Shown in pieces: positions 24,301 to 32,528 of a stretch of DNA of 64,000 nt; position 1 is the first letter of the stretch, and every line of letters begins with the position of its first letter. The notes under the pieces were generated by a model. It was not told the DNA's origin. It did no database searches and saw nothing but the letters and a program-made list of their open reading frames with translations. The stretch lies in the NCBI GenBank assembly GCA_918807975.1, contig OU964931.1, positions 15,076,251 through 15,140,250 on the forward strand, in the 5' to 3' direction. The DNA is from Aplidium turbinatum. Lineage: Eukaryota; Chordata; Ascidiacea; Aplousobranchia; Polyclinidae. The position numbers and the translations under genes are program-made.

Positions 24301-27180
24301 ATACAATACATCAATACGGTGTGCCAAATGACAATTTTGCGGCACATTTCTTGTGCAAATAAAAGGCTGTACTTAGTTTGATAGGTAAAAGTTACTAATT
24401 TATAGTTTTTCTTAATTCATGCAATTTTGTAGCTTTTTATATAGCAATTTTTGCCCGAATAATTTCAAGATTTTGCCCGAATTCGCAACGTTTTGAAACA
24501 ACAGGGGGGCGCCTGCCCCCCTGGCTCGTACGGCTATGCTTATACCATACCATCAGCGACATGATAGAGCTGGTTGAAAAGTTAAAAGTTAATTACCAGA
24601 GTTTTAGAAATGAAGAACAATTTATGCAGTTATACAAGGAATCTCAGCAGCGAGTGGAGCTTAGGCTTAGCTAAAGTCCAAAATTTCAAAAAAAGCGCTG
24701 TGAGCAAAGTGCTTCCCATGACCTTGCTTCTCATTACAGAAGGTAGTTCTATGCATCTATTGACAGCATAGTGCAAGACCTCACCAACCGATTCAATGGC
24801 GAAAAAATTAAACCTCACCAAAAGCCTAGAGAAGTTTTAGTATCTGGCACAGTCAACGACAGTGCTGTTACAGCGTTGAAATGGCATGGCCTTGACGTGA
24901 ATATTTTGGGCCAAGATTTAAGCCACTTCCATCAGAAATTTGGGCCGATCAAGTATGTGTGCGATGTTCGAAGCAAGTTAATGGGACTTATTGTTGTCAA
25001 ACAGTTTTATGCCAGGGTAGAAAAACTTGTAAAATTGCAATTGGTCAATGGCCCTTTTTCTGCAGAAGCTGAAAGGTGGTTTAGCTCGCTATACGCCGCC
25101 AGGGAATGGGATGGGATGAAAGACAGATTTTGGGATGGAAGATGGAAAATCTCAAGGATGGAAAGGAATGAAAGATCTTGATGATGGAATGGAAGACAAT
25201 CTTCCATCATTTCATCCCAATTCCATCATTAACTTTCTAACGCTTTATCAAGACATACAAAATATTACTTGTTGTTTCTTTCTGTATTTATAGAATCAAT
25301 CTACGCTTCTAGTTCTAACACCAAACGGTACGTAATCCTTAGGAAAATACTGCTGTTAAATTTTTAGCTTAAATTTGGCCTATGGTTTTTAGGTTTATTT
25401 GTGGCATATTCAAAGCAGAAATAACAAAATGTGAAGATGGAAGATGGAATGGAAGAGATTTCTGAGATGGAATAGAAGATTTCTAAGATGGAATGGAGAT
25501 GAAATAGAAGAAAATCTCAGGATGGAAGATAGAAAAAACGTCTTCCATTCCATCCTATACCCTGTACGTCGCTTAAAAACATGGCTCCGAAGCACAATGA
25601 CTGCTTCAAGACTCAATTTTATTGCCATGTGCTATGCCCATCAAGTGCGTTTGGATGAAATAGTGTTGATGAAATCTGCAAAGAATTTGTTTTACAATAC
25701 ACAAAGATTTAAAGTCTTTGGCGACTTCTGAAGTTCTGACTGTTCTGCTTAGAATAGCAGAGTGCACACAGTGTTTTGTTTGAGTTGAGGTGTTCTTTTA
25801 TAATGTTATTTCCTTGTAGTTTTTGTGTCATTTTGGCACAAGGTATTACCTGGGTGTTATGGCATTTTTTGTTCAGTGTTATATCTTATACGGCGCAAAT
25901 CCTGTAACTTAGTATCGATCAAGATGTTTCCTTATTTTCAGTTCTTGTAAAAGTGAATGCATTTTCGATTTTTTTTTTTTTTGTGAGTTGAATGTAGGCC
26001 TAGACCCTAGATGCTGAAACGTTTCATTTCACTGTGGATGTTATGGCACAGGTTGTTGTGCTGTATTCATTCATGTAATTGTAAATTAAGTTATAGATTA
26101 TAGCTTTGACCTTAACACTTTTGGCCTTTTAAATCTAACCTTTTAGGATCTGAAGTGCAAAACTGGAGGACTTGAGCCAAAGAAGAATACAGAGAGGGAT
26201 TTTGTGTACATCACCTCTTCCAGTCAAAATTGTCTCAAAACTTCAATAATGTGGCAAATGTTAAAAAGCTTTTGCTCGTAATTTCAGATTCGTTAAAAGA
26301 ATTTTTCGATTTTATATCGTGCTGAAAGGCAAAAATTTTGCATCTTTGGAGCGAAACATGCAGCCTAAGACGCTGCATAAGAAACTAAAGCTTTCATTAG
26401 TGCAAACGGGTCTGGGGAGCGACCTTCCAGAAGTATAAGTGATGCGATAATCCAATAAGCCCCTGTCGATGTGAAAACATCGTTCCCACTCCTGCTTAAA
26501 TTACCCCCCCCCCCCCACTCTCAGGAAGTGTCCGGAGCCCCCGTTTAGTCTTATTAATATTTTTATCTTGGAAGCCTGTGCTGATATTTGTTAAATTTTC
26601 TTGGCTTTTATAGTTTTATTGCATACTTTGGAGATTTTCTGGATATATTATAGGACATATGCAAACACTGTACAAAATTACTAAATAGTATTATACGCGA
26701 AAAGAAAAGTTTGGGTATCCCTGCTATAAATGGATCGAACTTCCGAGACATTTCCCCCACCCCTGCTTAATTGGATCAATTTGGCTTGGCTCCAATAATA
26801 TGGTCTGATTAAGCTGGGTTGATTGTGAAAACTGAAGAAATGCATGGCATTCACTGTGGAATTGATTAAAATTTGCTTAATTCGTGTTACTACAAACAAT
26901 TACAACCCTTTATAAAATACAGTGAAACATGAATTGAAGAAAATCAAATCACATAATTATTGTGGATGACACATTTGATGTGCTCAAAATCTAATTAAAT
27001 TGTGCATCCTCTACAATAGTAATATAACAAAAGTGCATTTAGTTCTACATACTTGATCATTTTGGATTGCTTTTATTTTCTTTATGACACTTGAAACATC
27101 TTTATTAACAGAATTCGAAAATTCAAGCATGAAATCTAGATCTTCTGTAAACTCTGTCGCACATGTTGTTTCAATGAATT
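154..27180 (-). CDS. NCAPD3: Condensin II subunit D3 (partial, 11 exons located)
   Basis: NCAPD3 is the HEAT-repeat subunit of condensin II, which helps compact mitotic chromosomes in the nucleus. Exons on the minus strand translate to pieces that follow the human protein in order. Examples are FIETTCATEFTED (human WVDTVWELDFTE), ALLAAQLYFVFLTQPG (GLHAAGLYFLLLEVPG), VLKDFCRLLSTYSLK (LLKNFLRLLPKFSLK), EYRHHVSEF (EYRTFAAQS), LTHKFILE (LKHKFLVQ) and IRAKALNILADVME (VRSKALSSFAHCLE). Donor and acceptor phases agree at every junction except one: between 9394 and 4288 a short linking exon is missing from my model. The placed exons cover roughly the first third of a protein of about 1,500 residues; the rest lies beyond the left edge. 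The initiator exon was not securely found. Introns are full of hAT-type elements, and the largest is 15.2 kb. The alignment rests on memory of the human protein. Confidence 0.88.
673..801 (-). CDS. NCAPD3: NCAPD3 exon
   Basis: Bounded by TTTGCAG and GTATGG, 43 codons in phase 0. It begins IGYRLAALSLINRLLLKPE and ends SLTHKFILE, matching the human stretch DVVLALLELPE and FLKHKFLVQ. Confidence 0.85.
1124..1249 (-). CDS. NCAPD3: NCAPD3 exon
   Basis: Acceptor CTCTTAG, donor GGGTAATT, 42 codons in phase 0. It reads CPERMEYRHHVSEFASTF, then IAIMPIAWYADFITWLKRF, matching human EYRTFAAQSL and GEYAMFIAWLYKYS. The longest open frame here is a different one; the coding frame was chosen by similarity and phase. 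Confidence 0.85.
1285..1637. mobile_element. hAT-type non-autonomous element
   Basis: Ends are TAGGGCAGTGGAGTCGG and, inverted, CAGGGCTGTGGAGTCGA. A perfect 8-bp TSD, GTTAATCT, flanks it (1277-1284 and 1638-1645). It is 353 bp with no coding capacity, in an NCAPD3 intron. Confidence 0.9.
1939..2175 (-). CDS. NCAPD3: NCAPD3 exon
   Basis: 79 codons in phase 0, acceptor GAATAG, donor CAGGTAATT. It starts HRILKLNKDCLLPQLSMLV and ends SSRVLMQNIIAQ, which matches human FPVVRILLQHICAK. Confidence 0.82.
2572..2659 (-). CDS. NCAPD3: NCAPD3 exon
   Basis: Acceptor ATATTAG, donor GAGGTATGT. It reads DLEGIAKPNQLALRALQ then LMVNLKHGKVEE, matching human NQAKYIPELAYYGLYLL and HGEGDKV. It enters in phase 2 and leaves in phase 0. 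Confidence 0.82.
2708..2774 (-). CDS. NCAPD3: NCAPD3 short exon
   Basis: 67 bases between ATTCAG and AAGTTAAA. Only the frame LLSTLQLDSSRCIQKKLKN joins both neighbours by phase (enters 1, leaves 2). Similarity to the human protein is weak here. Confidence 0.65.
3212..3254 (-). CDS. NCAPD3: NCAPD3 short exon
   Basis: 43 bases, acceptor TTTTCAG, donor AAAGGTACTG. It encodes RTIGLVKKSQSQQK, aligned to human EVFVSLTNFEP. It enters in phase 0 and leaves in phase 1. Confidence 0.65.
3429..3943 (+). mobile_element. hAT remnant with dimerisation-domain fossil
   Basis: Ends CAGAGATGTACG and CGTACATCACTG with a perfect 8-bp TSD, GAACAGAG. Around 3610-3735 the plus strand encodes AAVERMFSMGKDILEPKHS and FQMLVFLRGN, the C-terminal dimerisation motif of hAT transposases; the frame is broken. 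Rich in variants of TACGCCGTAAA near both ends, probably subterminal binding repeats. Confidence 0.88.
4142..4288 (-). CDS. NCAPD3: NCAPD3 exon
   Basis: 49 codons in phase 0 between GTTTAG and GAGGTTAGG. It reads DHEDGETILTTDQQVSLVN then GVLKDFCRLLSTYSLKSRP, matching human EDENICFSARDLSQIRNAI and LLKNFLRLLPKFSLKEKP. Confidence 0.87.
5575..6070. repeat. Inverted-repeat insert within the 4.4-8.4 kb element
   Basis: The left side reads ACCCAACCCAAAAAAACCCG and the right side is its approximate inverse (CGGGTTGGGCTTTTTTTAAA). It interrupts the transposase frame between WYLTDRVVG and FLNVNDKKSWY. No clear TSD; boundaries approximate. Confidence 0.45.
6153..7547 (-). mobile_element. hAT-type non-autonomous element, copy 1
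   Basis: Ends CATACGCGCCGACT and AGTCGGCGCCTATG, perfect 8-bp TSD AAAGAAAT (6145-6152, 7548-7555), 1,395 bp. It is the same family as 49645-50964 in opposite orientation. Both hold a similar short frame, MSRELCVLLNKCIKF and onward (6791-7018 here). Confidence 0.92.
8481..9158. mobile_element. hAT-type non-autonomous element
   Basis: Ends CAGTGGCATAGCCAG and CTGGCTACGCCTATG with a perfect 8-bp TSD, TTCACAAA. It is 678 bp, with G- and C-rich subterminal runs and no coding capacity. Confidence 0.9.
9394..9516 (-). CDS. NCAPD3: NCAPD3 exon
   Basis: Acceptor TTTCTTAG, donor GGCAGGTTGC. It reads SDGSQFYHSSIYEKSLATF and then a lysine-rich stretch NTKSKEKKAKSQDQA, matching human [20 protein letters not shown] and its following basic linker. 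It enters and leaves in phase 1, so a linking exon is needed before the 4288 exon. Confidence 0.82.
9517..10140. other. Intronic DNA with a weak inverted repeat
   Basis: No gene seen. GAATTCGGAGACAGCCTTTTT near 9660 and its decayed inverse near 9980 hint at an old fold-back element between about 9620 and 10010. Confidence 0.3.
10428..11412. mobile_element. hAT-type element inside the fold-back
   Basis: Ends TAGGGGTTCCCAACC and GGTTGGGAACCCTTG with a perfect 8-bp TSD, TCCTAACC. Related to 33856-35286, with which it shares GTACCAC-rich ends and the frame APSRFGFFDLMFIMTENP (11026-11232), a decayed coding piece. Confidence 0.9.
10766..10855 (+). repeat. tRNA-like sequence (Gly-like pseudogene or SINE head)
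   Basis: GGTTGGTTCAGTGGTTT gives an A box and GGTTCGACGCC a B box at the right spacing, followed by a run of T. The start GCATGGTTGGTTCAGTGG resembles tRNA-Gly. The stems do not pair cleanly, so a working tRNA is unlikely. Confidence 0.5.
11714..11876 (-). CDS. NCAPD3: NCAPD3 exon
   Basis: Acceptor ATTCTAA read on the minus strand as TTAG, donor CCAGGTAAAG. It begins NVWNLITDEGVSCKAIQVW and ends ALLAAQLYFVFLTQP, matching human SIWTFFIENNVSHSTLVAL and GLHAAGLYFLLLEVP. It enters in phase 0 and leaves in phase 1. Confidence 0.88.
12024..14402 (+). mobile_element. 8-bp-TSD element with transposase remnant
   Basis: Ends TAGGGTGTGACAGCCGC and, inverted, TAGGGTGTGACAGCCGC, with a perfect TSD, GTAATCAA. 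Plus-strand pieces 12999-13364 (FLHPGACHHARWMARILYC) and 13420-13926 (YLSEELIPLTLFD, VVNDAAERGVKLCQDFI) are the C-terminal half of the same transposase type as at 4.4, 43.3 and 57.4 kb. The coding frame is broken by a stop where GHMWYLSEEL is expected and by the LINE piece at 12.6-13.0 kb; the N-terminal half is not recognisable. Confidence 0.88.
12585..12985 (-). mobile_element. LINE 3' fragment
   Basis: The minus frame reads MVRWTRLVKPEDNIQFGTL then GRLRWLGLVERSSSWISQV, with RGQGRPKLFWEELVKHDL, the usual carboxy end of a non-LTR retrotransposon reverse transcriptase. It ends in an ATGATGATGAT tail (12589-12598 inverted). It is 5'-truncated and nested in 12024-14402. Confidence 0.75.
14494..14760 (+). 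repeat. tRNA-derived SINE candidate
   Basis: GTGGCCGAGTGGTGAGCG (A box, Ser/Leu-like) and GGTTCGACACTG (B box) lie 40 bases apart at 14505-14570, followed by unrelated sequence. Only one clear copy in this window; the 3' end is uncertain. Confidence 0.5.
14963..15140. mobile_element. hAT-type end fragment
   Basis: CAGTGGTTCCCAAACTGTGG is a typical hAT terminus; the other end was not found. The rest of 14760-14960 shows nothing recognisable. Confidence 0.45.
15141..15486. mobile_element. hAT-type non-autonomous element
   Basis: Ends CAGTGGTTCTCAAACG and GTTTGAGAACCTTTG; flanks ACCTAGGT and ACCCAGAT form a decayed 8-bp TSD (6 of 8). Confidence 0.65.
16445..16530. repeat. Lone end of fold-back family X
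   Basis: Contains GCCGAATAGGGAACTCGCC and ends AATAGTAGCAGAACC, matching one end of 10150-11675. The other arm is absent. Confidence 0.6.
16612..16670. repeat. Short tandem duplication
   Basis: TGGTGTTGCTTAGCTATGTC followed by CGTTT occurs twice in a row just before the LINE. The rest of 16050-16610 holds no gene that I can see. Confidence 0.7.
16670..18890 (+). mobile_element. 5'-truncated LINE with reverse transcriptase
   Basis: The 565-codon frame 16879-18576 (open back to about 16670) is a non-LTR retrotransposon reverse transcriptase. It has NYRPIALATVISKLFEHV, VFLDASKAFDRVNH, NGVKQGGVLSPYLFAVYMD and the catalytic FADD in LMFADDICC. The endonuclease half is missing, so it is a 5'-truncated copy. 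The 3' region holds a 60-base tandem duplication (GTGCATTTGCAGTTTGTGTA) and ends in ATTATTATTATGG. The intact frame suggests a fairly recent insertion. Confidence 0.9.
18940..19018. repeat. Left part of a satellite split by the LTR element
   Basis: TTGCCCAAATCAAGATGATG matches units at 23880-24270, on the far side of the retrotransposon. Together they look like one short array of 140-150 bp units. Confidence 0.6.
19024..19241 (+). repeat. 5' LTR
   Basis: Begins TGTTATGTATTTTAG, ends GAACACAACA. Followed by AGTTATTTGGCGACGAGG, typical of the primer-site region in such elements. Confidence 0.93.
23443..23552 (+). repeat. 27-bp tandem repeat in the LTR element's tail
   Basis: About four copies of a 27-bp unit containing GATTCATCGACGCCGA, keeping a reading frame of nine-residue repeats. 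Confidence 0.85.
23653..23870 (+). repeat. 3' LTR
   Basis: Same length as the 5' LTR and about 99 percent identical by eye. Confidence 0.93.
23880..24270. repeat. Satellite-like array
   Basis: ATTTGGGCAGTTT and its inverse TGCCCAAAT with GATGCA recur every 60-90 bases on alternating strands, giving units of about 140-150 bp. They may form hairpins. From 24271 to 24600 no gene is seen; 24504-24540 looks like a lone hAT end. Confidence 0.6.
24600..25731 (+). pseudogene. hAT transposase C-terminal half (broken)
   Basis: The coding end of the 15.6-26.5 kb hAT. 24771-25090 reads up to PFSAEAERWFSSLYAA. After the 25100-25564 insert, the frame resumes PVRRLKTWLRSTM, then NFIAMCYAHQVRLDEIVL, and stops after FKVFGDF at 25731. 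This is the hAT dimerisation region. Upstream, 24600-24770 has decayed coding with stops. Confidence 0.8.
25100..25564. mobile_element. Small hAT-type element inside the hAT transposase
   Basis: Ends CAGGGAATGGGATGG and CCATCCTATACCCTG, flanks TACGCCGC and TACGTCGC (7 of 8). Composed largely of GATGGAA-type repeats in both orientations. Confidence 0.82.
26552..27052. other. Intronic DNA, no feature seen
   Basis: AT-rich, lies just inside the large NCAPD3 intron. No open frame or repeat end was recognised. Confidence 0.5.
27053..27180 (-). CDS. NCAPD3: NCAPD3 N-terminal-region exon
   Basis: 128 bases, acceptor TTTTTTAG, donor CAAGTATGT. It reads FIETTCATEFTEDLDFMLE and ends VIKKIKAIQNDQ, matching human WVDTVWELDFTE. 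It leaves in phase 0, as the next exon at 11876 requires, across a 15.2 kb intron. A possible preceding exon ending at 27283 (frame TISVSSASS, donor TCAGGTTGGA, phase 1) fits in phase but shows no clear ATG. Confidence 0.75.
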
Positions 27181-28119
27181 CTAAAAAACAAAGAAAACTT
27201 ATATATCAGAATCAACAGTAGAAAATTTTGAAATAACAGTAACAAAAATAAACCAAGATTATCTCCAGGATTACTTTCCAACCTGAGGAAGCAGATGAAA
27301 CAGATATTGTTACTGAATCAAACAATGCTTTGCTTTTCAACTTTACACATTGAAACGCTTTGCCCTCTTCTCTGATGTGCGATCCACACAGCTACACTAC
27401 AAAGAAACACAATACATTTTATCCTTTTTTATTTCTTTGTTTGTGTCAGACAAAAATCTAAGTCGTGTTACAATCACTGTTACATCCTACCTGAAAAGTA
27501 TTTCGGTGTTCGTAGGCTACTGGTTGTTTAATTTTCATGGTTGCATACGAAATATTCACCGGACCGCAAAAATATTTAACTTGTCAAGATGGACCTTTGC
27601 TTACATTAGTTGAGTAGCCCCGCACTACAGTATACACTATACAGGGTGAATTGAAAGTCCTTGAACCAAATTATAAACGATTTATTAATAGAAAATGAAT
27701 AAAATTTCATTATAACGGTATCACAATGAGAGCTTGCAATACCATGAATAAATTTATTTATTTTTAATGTGACTGCCCCCTTCTTTTGGATAACTCTCTC
27801 AATTCTTTGTCAAAAGTTTTCGACCAAGGCACGTAGCACATCCTAGGGTATTTTGGAACATTCCCACAGGAGTGATTGCTTCAGAGCATCAAGACTTGGG
27901 TGAGCAACGGAACAGGCCTTTACCTCCAATAACGACCACACACAAAACCCAAAACTCCCAAAAAAAACCAAAACCCCCCAAAAAAAACCAAAACCCCAAA
28001 AAAACCAAAACCCCCAAAAAAAAACCCAAAACCCCAAATTTGATTCTATTGCAGGACGTCGCCCAGACTTCAACAACACTAAGTGATCATTTTGACCTTG
28101 TTGCAAGTTTAATTCTATT

Positions 28120-28336
28120 TTGGGTTGTTTTTTTTTCGGTCATATATCGGTCATTGACCGATTTTTTAACAAAATTGTCCGAAAAAAATAGTCAATTCGG
28201 TCAAAATGTCCAAAAAAATATATAGTCAATTGACTATATATGACCAAAAATGACCAAAATCAATAAAAAATGACCGAATTTTTTCAAGCCATTTTGGACA
28301 AATGACCGAAAAGTCTCAGCGAAAAAAAAAACCCAG
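28120..28336. mobile_element. Small fold-back element, 8-bp TSD
   Basis: Starts TTGGGTTGTTTTTTTTTCGG, ends AAAAAAAACCCAG, perfect TSD ATTCTATT. Inner sequence is built from GGTCATTGACCGA motifs. Same family as 45769-46124. Confidence 0.85.
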
Positions 28337-29284
28337 ATTCTATTTACTTGTGCTATCGTGATTCGTATTTTGGCCTCTAAGCATGCAGATTTGGCCGCCG
28401 AGAAGGAGCTCTCAGTAGGTCACGATGGCTGTTCAAAGGAAAAAAAAAAACGAGTTTTAAGGCCTGAAAGTCCATGGGATTCAAATCAGGTGATGAGGGA
28501 GGCCACATTTCCTTGTTCCAGAATCTTGGAAGTTGACTTGAGCAGCACCATCCGTGAGGTCTGGGATGGTGCACGAAATGCACCATCTTGTTTTAATGTG
28601 GAGGGCTTATCTTTGTAGTGTTTCATCATCTCTTCAAGGGTTGGAACCAAAATATTGTTGATGTAGTGATCTGAAATGAATTTAACTTTTTGTTTCAGAA
28701 AAATCAGAGAAGACTTCCAAGTTTTGGAGATGGTGGCCCACACCATGACAAAAGATGGTTTTTGATGGTGATAAACAGTTCTCAGAATCTTTAATATCTG
28801 CTGAAGACTTTGTGAACACTTTTTTGACTGAAAAAATGATCTCTTGAACTGCAATGCCTGCCTTCAGTTCTCGTAGAATCTTTACGGTACTCTTTCGAGT
28901 CTATTTCGCTTTTGGAGAGGTGTAAGAAACAGCTGTTTTCTCATCTTGTTCGGAGACAACTAAAGATCCTTTTCCACAATGGTTCTCATTGAAGTGTCGC
29001 TCACAATCATGTCTTTGGCCATGTGACGGTTTAATCTGTTTAAGTTTCTCCTCACCCTTTTTCGATCAGCCTTAAGCTGTTTCTTTGTTCGAGCAGTGCG
29101 AGGTCTTCCACATCTAGGACGATCTTCAGATGTACCAATTTCTTTGAATCTAATCACAACATGGCAAATGGTGGATTTGGCAACTTTTAAGAGTATAATA
29201 ATCTCCAAGTTGGTTTTCCCTACATGATGGAACTGAATGATGGCTTCTCTTTGGGTCATTTTAGACCATACAATTAATGCTTAG

Positions 29285-29692
29285 ACTTAGACTAACTTTT
29301 AGAGAGTTCAGCAAGATGTTTAGCATATTAAAAGGCATATAAGTGACATAGAAAGAATAATATTAAACATAAATAGAAAAGACAAGATTAGAAATGAAGT
29401 CATCAGAAACAAAACTTGTATCAAAGATGTTTAGAAACAGCAACAAACCTAAAGTGACAATGGGCGGGACATGTAGCAAGAATGACAGACAACAGATGGG
29501 CCAAGATAACCACAGAATGGACACCAAGATATGCAAGAAGAACTAGAGGGAGACTAAAAAGAAGATGTCGAGATGACATAGATTGGTATCACCTGGATGA
29601 GAACAGCAAAAAACAGAATGGTGTGGTCTGTGGAAACATATGTGGAGGCCATCTGCCAGCAGTGGCATGACCGGCTGATGATGATGAAGTGA
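29285..29692 (+). mobile_element. LINE 3' fragment
   Basis: Reads QWAGHVARMTDNRWAKITTE, then RRTRGRLKRRCRDDIDWY, the typical end of an RTE- or jockey-like reverse transcriptase, then a GATGATGATG tail. Inserted near the start of the mariner. Confidence 0.78.
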
Positions 29693-29830
29693 CTTTCAAT
29701 CCGTTTAATCATAAAATGAAAAAGTCCAAGGACTTTCTGTTCACCCTGTGAATTAAAAGTATTCTCTCTTGCTGGTCAATGTAAAAAAATGGATTTGGCC
29801 ATGTCTACAGCCGAGCACCATAGATACAAC

Positions 29831-31214
29831 CGTTCCATGCTCTTTTTTGTTATTGTAATGGCGCTTTTACTGTGCGTGCGCCGTGCGCACTCCACACCGT
29901 TACTGTACTTGCGTAAAGCTGTCACCTCACATGCATCAGTGAAGGCTGGCGCAGCAATTTGATTGACAGTGTTGTCAAAGCAGATGGATTAAGTTGATAG
30001 CTTAATGAAGTCAGAATTTTTTTGATTGGTTGTATGCAGGGGCGCAACTAGGGGGGTCGTCTAGTCGGCATGACAGCCCCCTTTAAAACTTGCAACTTCA
30101 AGAAGACGGACGACTAACTAGACTGAGACTTACCTACTACTTAACGTGTGTCAGTTCAAGCTACGTTCTATGCATACCAAACTTGTTTGAACATAGAACA
30201 GGGTCCTAAGGGACCTCTGTTTATCACATGCAGAAACGGATTGGCATGCACGACGCACGTGACTTGCAGGCGTTTTGCGGACAGCAGAGCATTTTTCTTC
30301 TTTTTTTTTATAATTTTTTTCCTTTATCCGTATTATTTCAGAATCCAATTACCTGATAAAAAAGCGGTTTTTAGATTCAAATTCTACTTTGGGCATCCCT
30401 ACTTAGGATGCAACCTTATTAACCCACAAAACGAAACTGCAGCTGGCTTTAGGCTAGTCTGATTTGTAATATTCGTATCGTCGAAACTTCACACATTTTT
30501 AAATCAATTTTATAATTTTGGTATCCAAAAGACGGCAATTAAATTTTCTTTATAATCTTGCCAAACTTGACGTGTATCCAGGCCCTAAGCTTGTGTGGAC
30601 TACTTTTTAAAATGTGGGCCTGGAGAGCAAACAATTTACTGCCTACTTTCGAAAGCGCGGGAAACTTTTTTTGAGAGTGAGTAGCAAGCGCAGGCAGAGC
30701 GAAAAAGGTCGCTTCGCAGTTCGCACGTCACAGAATTGGATCATTATGCTGTCAATTTACACTAGGCTAATACTCTAACAATCTAACTGTGATATATCCA
30801 CTTCTACAAATAATTGTTAGTTTTCTCTCTTGTTGCCGACCCCCTTTGATTTTTTCTAGTTGCGCCGCTGGTTGTATGTCATGTATCTAAAAGAAAAATA
30901 ACTGAGGTAGTTTGACAGCTCAGTGGAGGCAAATGTGATTTTGACTGATTGTGTAATTTTGGTCAGCAAGAATGTTTTATTTATCCAAAAAAGAATAAGA
31001 TTTTGATGAAAGATAATTTGGTAGCTTTGTTTTGATTATGAAAATTTTACTGAACTCAAAAAAGGTAGGCACAGTACAGCAGTATCAACCTTCAAACTTT
31101 TAACGTATTTTGCTGCAAAAAATTGACCGGACTGTCATTTAAACTGCTGTGTGTGACGTGACAGCGCGCGCACACAGTAAAAGTGATGTAGCGATACAAA
31201 AAAAGCATGGAACG
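29831..31214. mobile_element. Inverted-repeat DNA element
   Basis: CGTTCCATGCTCTTTTTTGT at the left and its inverse at the right, with CACTTTTACTGTG motifs further in. No clear TSD. Contains the hAT-type element 30037-30870. Confidence 0.6.
30037..30870. mobile_element. hAT-type non-autonomous element
   Basis: Ends CAGGGGCGCAACTAG and CTAGTTGCGCCGCTG with a perfect TSD, GTTGTATG. 834 bp, no credible coding. Confidence 0.92.
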
Positions 31215-32528
31215 TCTATATGTCTAAACGTCGTAGAAATAGCCACTTCTTAAAAAAATACCTTGACAAGCATAAAAAAATGAAAATTATAAAGAAATTA
31301 AATAGAAAAATACTCGAGTCAGCTGTATTTTTTTTATACATATACACACTTGTTAGCATTACAGACAAATTAAAGCATACCTTTTGTGATCTGCAACACA
31401 CCTATACTTTGAATATTCAACATTGCTACTTCCAAGAAATTTTATTGCAAAAATGTCAAACAATTTCTTGATATTATTATTATATAATATGTCAAAATAC
31501 ATAGGATTTAAGTTCATTTTTTTTACTTCTAAATAAAGAGAAACAATTGTTGTGATTGGTTACTTAGTATTTAGCTGAGTTTACACACAATTAAGCTGTT
31601 TCATTATTAAAAAAAGGCTGTGGCTATATTTACACTGCATAGTGTAATAATAGCCTCAATAGTGTTGCCAGATAAGGAATTCTGCCCTAATTTGAGAAAA
31701 GTTTAAACCTGTTGAAAACAAAAACTTGCATTTTGGAATTTTTTTAGTCTTGGGAAGATTAAAACCATAATCTTATTTATAACTCTAATCCTTACCTTAC
31801 CCCTTCCTAACTTTAATCCTAACTCTGGCAACACCTGATTGTGGAAAAATAGCCACTTCCATTAAAAAAATGCAAACGTTTTAAAGAAAAACTCATTTTG
31901 AAAAGTACCGTTGGCTTAATGCAAAAGTTTATTTATTAATAGCCTACATCTAATGCATGACACTCACTCACGATAAAAAAATATATATATAACGTTGCAT
32001 CCTTAGGTATGCAACTTTTAAACTTAAAAAATAACATAAACTACAGATCACATAAACTACAGAACTAAAACAAACTAGGGTGATGTATAACAGGTCCAGC
32101 TATTTGAAGTGAAGTTCCTAACAATCTATCCACATTGTCCTTCAAAAAGCAATACAAAATATACCGTATCTAGTCTACTACTGTATCTCAAGGAGAAGCA
32201 TAGCTCAATACATGTGAAGTATTGTTATTGATATGTCAGTGCAGATTACATACAAACCCTAAATGTATATCAGTGCTGTTAGTCTCGGTTGTTTTTCTTA
32301 TTTCCTCTTATGTTTCTATTGTAAACTTAAAAGATTAAGTCATTTTGTTTTTACATGAAATTGTTTTTTTTTTGTTACTTCTAAAGGTACTGTAGTGATT
32401 GACTTCACAACACTTTGTGGACTTTTTGCTGTTTCCGTTTCATTCAGAAGGAAATGTTGTTTATTATCGGCCATAACTAGTAACTCAGATGTATCTACTG
32501 GATGGTAAAAATACACTTGATTGTGTAT
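31215..32528. other. AT-rich DNA with a small inverted repeat
   Basis: No gene seen; the short frames here are low-complexity. AGTGTTGCCAGA near 31665 and TCTGGCAACACCTG near 31825 may bound an old 180-bp element. Confidence 0.4.

Larger units (their letters stand above)
15605..26543 (+). mobile_element. Large hAT element (ZMYM1-like transposase) carrying other elements
   Basis: Ends CATGGGCTCC and GGAGCCCCCG with a perfect 8-bp TSD, TTTAGTCT (15597-15604, 26544-26551). The plus strand near the right end (24771-25090, then 25565-25731) encodes DLTNRFNGEKIKPHQKPRE, FSAEAERWFSSL, RRLKTWLRSTMTASRLNF and the usual C-terminus, as in TTF-type or ZMYM1-like hAT transposases. The 10.9 kb length comes from a LINE, a Ty3/gypsy element and a small element inserted later. 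The N-terminal part was not recognised. Confidence 0.85.
27642..29748 (-). mobile_element. Tc1/mariner element, broken
   Basis: Ends CAGGGTGAATTGAAAGTCCT and, inverted, CAGGGTGAACAGAAAGTCCT; flanked by TA on the left. The minus strand encodes MTQREAIIQFHHVGKTNLE and RPRCGRPRTARTKKQLKAD (28960-29259, helix-turn-helix domains). It continues as PSFVMVWATISK (28486-28854) and WPPSSPDLNPMD near 28440-28540, parts of the DDE catalytic domain in shifting frames. It is interrupted by inserts at 28120-28336 and about 29285-29692, and by a C-rich low-complexity run (27948-28040). Confidence 0.88.

Noticed and set aside
27843-28225. Proline/lysine- or tryptophan/phenylalanine-rich open frames
   Set aside because: They arise from a CCCCAAAAA low-complexity run and a fold-back insert in the mariner.
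30148-30462. 104-codon frame
   Set aside because: It lies wholly inside a hAT-type element with perfect TSD and has no recognisable domain.
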